Shown piece after piece: positions 54,121 to 59,875 of a stretch of DNA of 59,875 bases. This DNA is from JAXMDT01 sp046348685 (GTDB lineage: Bacteria; Pseudomonadota; Alphaproteobacteria; Rickettsiales; UBA998), in NCBI GenBank assembly GCA_046348685.1, contig JAXMDT010000015.1, positions 1-59,875 of the forward strand. Direction: 5' to 3'. How positions within the stretch are numbered: the first letter of the stretch is position 1; the number at the start of each line of letters is the position of its first letter. A model generated the notes under the pieces. It was given only the letters and a program-made list of their open reading frames with translations. It was not told the origin of the DNA and made no database searches. A program made the translations under genes and the position numbers.

Positions 54121-57063
54121 TTATTTCAACAAATCAATATTCCCGCCGATGGCGGCGGTATTGCAGGTGAGCGTCTGCTCGGCGCAAAAGCGCTGCAGGT
54201 AATGCGGCCCGCCCGCTTTGGGACCGGTGCCGGATAGCCCATGCCCGCCGAACGGCTGCACACCCACCACCGCGCCGATCATCGAGCGGTTCACGTAAAT
54301 ATTTCCGGCCTGCACACATGTTGATAGCAATTCGATCTGTGCGTCGATACGGCTTTGAATGCCAAACGTCAGTCCGTAGCCCGTGCTGTTGATCGCCTCA
54401 ATAACATCATCCAATGCAGCCGCTTTGTACCTAACGATATGCAGGATCGGGCCGAACACTTCGCCTTTCAACACATTGATAGAGGGAATTTCAAACACAT
54501 GTGGCGGGAAATATAAGCCAGCGGCCGAGGGCGCTTTAGCAATCAACTTCGCTTCTTGCATCATACGCTCGCTATGCGCTTGAAGCATCGCCTGTGCATC
54601 CGCATCGATCACTGGGCCAATGTCTGTTTCGGACAGCTCAGGATCGCCCACTTGCAATTGCTCAACAGCGCCTTTCAATACGGTAAGCAATGCATCGGCA
54701 ATGTCCTCCTGCACGAACGCAACACGTAGCGCCGAGCAGCGTTGCCCCGCACTGCCGAAGGCAGAATGTATCATATCATCCACGCTCTGTTCGATGAGAG
54801 CGGAGCTATCGACTACCATGCAGTTTTGACCACCGGTTTCTGCGATCAGGGGCACGATTGCGCCATCCTTTGCTGCAAGCGCGCGGTTGATAACGCGGGC
54901 GGTTGCCGTCGATCCTGTAAATACCACGCCTGCTACCTGCGGATGCGCCACGACTGCAGCGCCAAGCGTTTCGCCCGAACCGCATAGAAGCTGGATCACA
55001 TCTTTGGGAATGCCTGCTTCCTGCATCAGCGCCACGGCGCGGGCGGCGATAATCGGCGTTTGCTCAGCGGGTTTGGCAATCACGGCATTACCGGTCACCA
55101 ATGCAGCCGCAATCTGTCCGGTAAAGATCGCCAGTGGAAAATTCCACGGGCTGATCGCCACCCATATGCCACGCGGTTTCAGGCTCAGCACGTTGCGCTC
55201 GCCCGTCGGCCCATTCAATAGCTTAGGCGCCATGAGTTCGCGTGCCTGCAGCGCATAGTAACGGCAATAATCCACCGCCTCGCGGACTTCCGCCACGCTG
55301 TCGATAAACGTTTTTCCTGCCTCGCGCACGCAGAGCGCCGTCAATTCATCGGCATGCGCTTCATAGAGCGCCGCCAGTTTCTCCAGACATCCTGCACGTT
55401 CGTCGACTGTTCTTTCTTTCCAGACGGCAAACCCCTTTGCTGCCATTGCAAAGGCGCTTTCCACCTGGGAAAGATTTGCTTCCGATGGCGCGACCCAGCG
55501 TGAGGCAGGCCAGGCGTCCAGCCGCTGCTGCATGATTTTCAAATGCGCTTCATATCCGAGATCAAGGCCTTCGGAATTTTCGCGATCGCCATAGAGCGAG
55601 CCGGGCAGGGGAATCGACTCATGTCGCCTGCCGCCGCTTTGTCTGCTCAGCGCAATCGGATCGCTGATCAATTCCGAAACCGGTACTTTTGTATTCATTA
55701 CACCATGTACGAAGGAACTGTTTGCGCCATTTTCTAAAATGCGCCGGATCAGGTAGGAAAGCAGGCTCTCCGAAGATCCCACCGGTGCGTAGATACGGCA
55801 GGACTTGTCAGTCGTTTTTCTGACCTCACGGTAAAGCGCTTCACCCATGCCATGCAACCGCTGGAATTCATAGTCATGGTCCGGCGCGTAGGCGAGGAGG
55901 CTGGCAATCGTGCGCGCATTATGCGTCGCGAACTGCGGATAAAACTGCTCCGGTTTTTCCAGTAATTTTTTGGCGCAGGCAAGGTATGAGACATCGGTAT
56001 GATACTTGCGCGTAAAAACCGGATAATCCGGCAGCCCATCCATTTGCACGCGTTTGATTTCACTGTCCCAATAGGCGCCCTTCACCAGCCGCACCGGAAT
56101 CCGTCCGCCGGTTTTTTCCGCCAGCGCTGCTAAGAAAGCAATCACGTCGACCGCACGCTTTTGATAAGCTTGCACCGCAATCCCAAGCTCTTCATATGCT
56201 GCTTCTTCATAGAGCCGTGCAAAGAGTTTCAGCGTCACATCAAGCCGGTTTGCTTCCTCGGCATCAATCGTCACCATGACGTTGCGCGCTTTTGCTTCGA
56301 CCACCAGCATTTTCAGTTTAGGTAGCAACTCGCGCTCAAGCGTTTCCCACTTTCTGAGTTCCAGTCTTGGATGCAGCGCCGTCAGCTTGATCGAGATGCT
56401 GTCATTCTGATACGGATGCCCGCTGGAAGCAGAGAAAGATTTCACTGCATGCAGGTAACTCAGGAAATATGCTTCTGCCTGCGCCGCCGAGCGTGCGCCT
56501 TCCCCAAGCATATCATAGGAAAGAAGATATCCTTCTTCGTGCCATTCTCCGGCACGTTCTCTTGCTTTTTCAATCGTAGGGGCAAGCACGAAGACATTGC
56601 CCATCAGCTTCATCGCTTGCTTTAGCGCGGCGCGGACCACGCCTTCACCGAGCCGCCGGATCAATCGTCCGAGGAATTTCTCCGTTGATTCTTCGGCGAC
56701 CACTTTCTCGGCAAGTCCCAACCCTACGCCGCTGACATTCAAAAACCATGGCCTGCCGAAGCCGATATGCTTATCCCATTCGCCGTCGGTCAATTTATCC
56801 TGAATCAGTTTATCGGCTGTCTTTTTATCCGGAATGCGCAGCAGTGCTTCGGCAAGGCACATCATGCGGATGCCTTCGTCGCTATCCAGCCCGTATTCCT
56901 GCTGGAACGCTTCGATGCCGCCTTCCGGCTTTTCCATGCGCAACGCGTCGATGTAACTACGTGCTGCCCGCTCGATGACGTTCGTATGCGGTTTAAACAC
57001 TGCCGCCTCGCGCAGCAGCGTTTGCACCAGCGTCGGTTCATCGGCAAACGGGTGGAAATTCAT
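54121..57063 (-). CDS. putA: Bifunctional proline dehydrogenase / P5C dehydrogenase
   Basis: 980 residues. Oxidises proline to glutamate in two steps. There is no N-terminal ribbon-helix-helix, so it is the non-DNA-binding PutA type. The FAD barrel (about 140-440) has R-L-V-K-G-A-Y-W-D and Y-A-P-V-G-S-like text (I-Y-A-P-V-G-S-S-E). The aldehyde dehydrogenase half (about 520-960) has P-W-N-F-P, E-T-G-G-Q-N with the catalytic Glu and G-S-A-G-Q-R-C-S-A-L-R with the catalytic Cys, then P-F-G-G-H-G-L-S-G-T-G. Length fits short PutA proteins. Cytosolic/membrane-associated flavoenzyme. Monocistronic here; the gene faces the entericidin gene. Confidence 0.95.
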   Translation of the reverse strand: MNFHPFADEPTLVQTLLREAAVFKPHTNVIERAARSYIDALRMEKPEGGIEAFQQEYGLDSDEGIRMMCLAEALLRIPDKKTADKLIQDKLTDGEWDKHIGFGRPWFLNVSGVGLGLAEKVVAEESTEKFLGRLIRRLGEGVVRAALKQAMKLMGNVFVLAPTIEKARERAGEWHEEGYLLSYDMLGEGARSAAQAEAYFLSYLHAVKSFSASSGHPYQNDSISIKLTALHPRLELRKWETLERELLPKLKMLVVEAKARNVMVTIDAEEANRLDVTLKLFARLYEEAAYEELGIAVQAYQKRAVDVIAFLAALAEKTGGRIPVRLVKGAYWDSEIKRVQMDGLPDYPVFTRKYHTDVSYLACAKKLLEKPEQFYPQFATHNARTIASLLAYAPDHDYEFQRLHGMGEALYREVRKTTDKSCRIYAPVGSSESLLSYLIRRILENGANSSFVHGVMNTKVPVSELISDPIALSRQSGGRRHESIPLPGSLYGDRENSEGLDLGYEAHLKIMQQRLDAWPASRWVAPSEANLSQVESAFAMAAKGFAVWKERTVDERAGCLEKLAALYEAHADELTALCVREAGKTFIDSVAEVREAVDYCRYYALQARELMAPKLLNGPTGERNVLSLKPRGIWVAISPWNFPLAIFTGQIAAALVTGNAVIAKPAEQTPIIAARAVALMQEAGIPKDVIQLLCGSGETLGAAVVAHPQVAGVVFTGSTATARVINRALAAKDGAIVPLIAETGGQNCMVVDSSALIEQSVDDMIHSAFGSAGQRCSALRVAFVQEDIADALLTVLKGAVEQLQVGDPELSETDIGPVIDADAQAMLQAHSERMMQEAKLIAKAPSAAGLYFPPHVFEIPSINVLKGEVFGPILHIVRYKAAALDDVIEAINSTGYGLTFGIQSRIDAQIELLSTCVQAGNIYVNRSMIGAVVGVQPFGGHGLSGTGPKAGGPHYLQRFCAEQTLTCNTAAIGGNIDLLK

Positions 57064-57108
57064 GCTTTAAATATAAAGTATTCTGCGATCTTTGCGTAGT
57101 AAAACTTA

Positions 57109-57135
57109 GTCATTACGAACACAGCGAAGAATGAC
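57109..57135. repeat. Short palindromic intergenic element upstream of putA
   Basis: GTCATT...AATGAC with core GAACACAGCGAAG. It shares the pattern GTCAT..GA.C..AGCG.AG.AT with the element at 25642. Both lie in gaps between genes. Confidence 0.5.
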
Positions 57136-57280
57136 AAAATAGAATCTATAAAATTTTAAGCGATTGCTCGAGATCGCTGATGAGATCATTCACATCCCGA
57201 TTTCCACCCAGGCTATAGGCGAATAATAGATTCATACTGTTTTCTGAACAGCAGATAATCGCGCTAGGAAAATACGTCTC

Positions 57281-58561
57281 CTAGTGCCCTGTAAAAAATA
57301 ATGCTGCGTGTTTCTCACCTATTTCCTTCATGACTTGCGGACAATAAGCCTCCAGGATACTGCCTCGCTCGGCGAAATTCATGGCATCCTGAAGTGACAA
57401 TGGGATCGGGCCTTTATTGATGGCTACATCTCTGCTTGGTTTATTACGCATATTAAGAAAATGTGACCGGGTCTCCGGTTTGATGTTGGCTTGAATAGAG
57501 TCTAACATATCGGGGCCTTTATAACCGCGTGATAGATGCCGACGCCAGGGATCGATACGATCTGCTGGCGACTGGCCGATATTCAATTCCTCCGCAATAC
57601 CATAGACTATTCCTAATGTTGTCAGCAAGACAGCAAGCGATGGTGGAGTCTTGCTGCCCGGTATCCTTAATTCCTGGTGCAACTGTCCATCAATGGAATT
57701 TTCTTTTACACAACTTGCATCTTCTGTGCCTTCATTAAACACTTTAGGTAAAGTCGTTCCTCCTTTTTGCAATCGATCATAGGATTCTGAATAAGGGCAA
57801 CCTAAGATGATGCCTCCCTGACGCGCAACTTCAAGCACGCCGTCGGCACAAACGGAATACAGCAATGATTTTTTTGAAATAGCCGCTGGCAATCCGGTTG
57901 CCATAAGATTTTCACCCGTTTTAGCGTCAATAAGTCCGTAATGAATATGCAGACCATTTCCGGCTGCGGTAGCTCTATGGGTATAATCGGGTTTGTCTTC
58001 GAAATCCGCTAGCGTTTCCAGTTTACGGCTTTCTTCAGTAATCAGACTCCTGAGCGTATTAAGCCAAATCGCTTGCTGATATGCTGTTCCTGGCTTAGTT
58101 GAGATTTCGTGCTGGACTGCCATTTCAGACGCAACATACCCATTTTCTTTTTCGCAGACGTAGATAGGAATGCCTTCTTTGTCCGCTCGCAGCATGACAC
58201 GGGTCATAATGAGTGCCGTGGCTAATTCTGCAAGCTGCTTTTCATCAATATCGCCATCGTCAATCTTAACTAATGCCTCTTTCGATACACGGATGATGGC
58301 GTCATTTTTACTGATATGAAATTTATTGCAGTACGACTCTATGTTTTGATCATCACAATTTAGGATCCAGAATCTATCGAAGATGTCAGGCTTGGAAGAG
58401 ATGTTATGTATAATTTCAGCTTTCATGGCTGCTGGTTTCATGGATAAACGTGGCGTGTCTACGATGGAATACCATTCAATCTCGCCCCCACACGTTATCT
58501 TGGCGCCGAGCGTTTCTAGAATTTTTTCACATTTTTGAATAGCGTTGAGAGCTGCTTGCAT
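57281..58561 (-). CDS. Divergent glutamine-synthetase-fold enzyme
   Basis: 426 residues from ATG 58561; a longer frame adds 13 unlikely residues. The C-terminal catalytic signature of glutamine synthetases is visible but altered: G-G-E-I-E-W-Y near the start, G-N-G-L-H-I-H-Y-G-L for the usual G-S-G-x-H-x-H, S-E-S-Y-D-R-L for N-S-Y-K-R-L, and E-L-R-I-P-G in place of the R-x-E-x-R region followed by a helical segment. It lacks the standard beta-grasp opening and is shorter than GSI (about 470). It could be a gamma-glutamyl ligase for an amine or a related ATP-dependent ligase. Upstream of putA in the same direction, 217 bases away. Base composition looks slightly more AT-rich than neighbours. 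Confidence 0.7.
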   Translation of the reverse strand: MQAALNAIQKCEKILETLGAKITCGGEIEWYSIVDTPRLSMKPAAMKAEIIHNISSKPDIFDRFWILNCDDQNIESYCNKFHISKNDAIIRVSKEALVKIDDGDIDEKQLAELATALIMTRVMLRADKEGIPIYVCEKENGYVASEMAVQHEISTKPGTAYQQAIWLNTLRSLITEESRKLETLADFEDKPDYTHRATAAGNGLHIHYGLIDAKTGENLMATGLPAAISKKSLLYSVCADGVLEVARQGGIILGCPYSESYDRLQKGGTTLPKVFNEGTEDASCVKENSIDGQLHQELRIPGSKTPPSLAVLLTTLGIVYGIAEELNIGQSPADRIDPWRRHLSRGYKGPDMLDSIQANIKPETRSHFLNMRNKPSRDVAINKGPIPLSLQDAMNFAERGSILEAYCPQVMKEIGEKHAALFFTGH

Positions 58562-58721
58562 ATAATTTTTTTTTAAGATTATACACGGACTCTGTGTCAA
58601 TCCTGTTAAGGTTTAAGCCATTGTTAAAACAATATTATTTCTACTTAATAGAGGTCTGTATACAGTGTTGCTGCAATGCGTGATTTTTAGCCGGTGGCGC
58701 GTTTAAAAAGGCGCGCCGGGG

Positions 58722-59387
58722 GTGAACATATTAAGCAGCAATGTCCGCTGGATGACGGCGATATTCTCCGGATCGAGCAGGCGGTGGCCGCTGCGCAACC
58801 CTTATGTGCTGAAGCCGTTCAATCTTGGCAAGTTTAACGAGATGGTTCATAAATGCCTGACCTATCATGCCAAGCTCGATGTGCTGGATGATCACTTCGG
58901 ATTGAAGCCGGTCGATTTGAGTGATGTGGAACTGGTTGCCGAGCCGGTCGCGGTATCGCCCGCGGAAATGTTGATGCGCGAGTGGCGGATTTTATTCATC
59001 GATGACTTTCATGCCAACAGCGAGCATGCGCGCCTGCATCTGGAGAAAATAGGCTGCCGGCTGGAGGCGGCTACCAGCCGTGATATCGCCTGGAAGAAAA
59101 TCGTTGAAGCGCCTTATGATTTGATTTTCATGGACACGATCATCGATAAAGCGGATGGCTATGATCTCACGCGCCACATTCGCCGCTGGGAAGAGGAAAG
59201 TAATATCCGCCCATGTTTCATCGTTGCGCTGCTCGATAATGAAAACGAAAAGCTGAACCGCGAATGGTTGCATGCGGGTATGAATGATTATCTGATAAAG
59301 CCATGTCGCCTCGGTGATATTGAAAAAAAAGTTCGAAAGTTCGCTTTGATGGCGCTGAATAATAAACATTCAAAACGCACTGGCTGA
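58722..59387 (+). CDS. Response regulator with one intact and one truncated receiver domain
   Basis: 221 residues from GTG 58722 or 211 from ATG 58752; neither start is convincing. Residues 28-50 read Y-V-L-K-P-F-N-L-G-K-F-N-E, the end of a receiver domain whose front is missing, while residues before it look unlike protein. The second receiver (about 88-215) has I-L-F-I-D-D (acidic pocket), phospho-acceptor in F-M-D-T, and Y-L-I-K-P with the conserved Lys. There is no output domain, so it would act on a partner. The 5' part seems lost by deletion or lies in a broken frame; sequence upstream to 58600 offers no start. Confidence 0.7.
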   Translation: MNILSSNVRWMTAIFSGSSRRWPLRNPYVLKPFNLGKFNEMVHKCLTYHAKLDVLDDHFGLKPVDLSDVELVAEPVAVSPAEMLMREWRILFIDDFHANSEHARLHLEKIGCRLEAATSRDIAWKKIVEAPYDLIFMDTIIDKADGYDLTRHIRRWEEESNIRPCFIVALLDNENEKLNREWLHAGMNDYLIKPCRLGDIEKKVRKFALMALNNKHSKRTG

Positions 59388-59468
59388 GTAGATTTTGCCC
59401 TTATAAAATTCTTATAGCGGACTTACTTACAAGTTACGGCGAATTGATATTTTAAAGCGTAGCATAAA

Positions 59469-59556
59469 ATCGTTGTTGAGGTCGTGATGACTCACCGACG
59501 ATGAAGCCAGAGAAACGCCTCTTAATGCGAGTTACAGAGTGTCGTTCTCTGGCTTC
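59469..59556 (+). ncRNA. Two adjacent strong hairpins, candidate structured RNA or leader
   Basis: Hairpin one, 59469-59502: arms ATCGTTG and CGACGAT plus an inner TGAG/CTCA, about 13 pairs around GTGAT. Hairpin two, 59503-59556: GAAGCCAGAGAA pairs with TTCTCTGGCTTC, about 14 pairs with an inner CTCT/AGAG. The hairpins touch with no spacer, giving an 88-base fold with coaxial stacking. No T-run follows, so it is not an ordinary terminator. It lies 64 bases before the CBS-domain gene. I do not recognise the family. Confidence 0.5.
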
Positions 59557-59619
59557 CTTATATTAAGCCGAATTATAGCATACTGAAATGACAACCACGT
59601 AAAATACTTGGAGCCGAAG

Positions 59620-59875
59620 ATGCAAATCTCAAGCATTATGACGTCTGGTCTCACTACCATTGAACCTGACGCAACGATCAAGGAAGCTGCAGAGAAGATG
59701 CGTGACGTGCGCTGCGGCATACTGCCTGTGATGGAGCGCGGCATGCCTTTGGGCGTCATCACGGATCGCGATATCACGATTCGCGCAACCTCGAAAGGCT
59801 TGGATGCTGCTCAGACTAAGGTTCGCGACATCATGACGGACAATGAATTATTCTGCTGTCATGAGAGTGATCATG
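59620..59875 (+). CDS. CBS-domain protein, 5' part only
   Basis: The first 85 codons from ATG 59620; GGAGC at 59610-59614 is a likely ribosome binding site. The sequence shows a CBS domain: I-M-T-S-G-L-T-T-I-E-P-D-A-T-I-K-E-A-A-E-K-M, then G-I-L-P-V, G-V-I-T-D-R-D-I-T-I-R and the start of a second repeat R-D-I-M-T-D. CBS pairs bind adenine nucleotides and often regulate enzymes or act alone in stress. The rest lies beyond the window. Confidence 0.88.
   Translation, partial: MQISSIMTSGLTTIEPDATIKEAAEKMRDVRCGILPVMERGMPLGVITDRDITIRATSKGLDAAQTKVRDIMTDNELFCCHESDH

Noticed and set aside
58690..58722. Inverted repeat CCGGTGGCGCG...GCGCGCCGG as terminator for the gene upstream
   Set aside because: No T-run follows on the plus strand and the gene to the left runs the other way; it may be a weak hairpin only.

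Overview
The window reads as a chromosomal segment of a Gram-negative bacterium, most likely an alphaproteobacterium. This placement is inferred from gene content: an Entner-Doudoroff operon (zwf-pgl-edd-glk-eda), Ku/LigD end joining, the four-gene ligase-associated repair cassette, an N-acetylglutaminylglutamine-type amidotransferase, signal-peptide beta-barrels ending in Phe, and many small lipoproteins. Base composition looks close to balanced. I see no rRNA, complete tRNA, transposase, phage gene or CRISPR array.

Layout. 0-7.3 kb: the tail of a receiver domain, an ABC-F ATPase, then four badly frame-broken genes (GCS2-type carboxylate-amine ligase, AsnO-like amidotransferase, class II glutamine amidotransferase, manganese catalase). 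Their frames can be restored with small indels and their protein sequence is otherwise well conserved. 7.3-14.7 kb: stress genes (DUF892 ferritin-like protein, heme oxygenase, an acidic/Ser/Arg repeat protein), ku-ligD, and a GlgX-like debranching enzyme. 14.9-21 kb: envelope genes. Two apparent deletion junctions lie here, one fusing an arylsulfatase to its formylglycine-generating enzyme and one joining MipA and a patatin-like lipase head to head. 21-24 kb: a Tat-type SDR and two linked genes I do not recognise.

24.1-39.4 kb is a carbohydrate block. The Entner-Doudoroff operon is followed by a Gfo/Idh oxidoreductase, a sugar MFS transporter with a frame-broken N-terminus, a GH65 disaccharide phosphorylase, a GH13 glucosidase and a beta-phosphoglucomutase. 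The inferred route is disaccharide uptake, hydrolysis or phosphorolysis, glucose plus beta-G1P, glucose-6-P, then the Entner-Doudoroff pathway to pyruvate and glyceraldehyde-3-P.

39.4-47.2 kb is mixed: a Gly/Ser-rich secreted protein, topoisomerase IB, an orphan CpaF-like ATPase, a DUF4142 protein, a hybrid histidine kinase with an ethylene-receptor-like copper-site sensor domain, and a protein that appears to carry four Cro/XRE-like helix-turn-helix modules. 47.2-53 kb is the repair cassette (ATP-dependent ligase, MBL exonuclease, Lhr-like helicase, PdeM-like phosphoesterase). 53-59.9 kb holds three small exported proteins including an entericidin, PutA, a divergent glutamine-synthetase-fold enzyme, a response regulator, two adjacent strong hairpins suggesting a structured RNA, and the start of a CBS-domain protein.

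The observations most worth following are the ethylene-receptor-like kinase, the four-HTH protein, the paired hairpins before the CBS gene, the unknown two-gene module at 22.3-24.0 kb, and the concentration of indels and deletion junctions, which may reflect consensus error or real gene decay.
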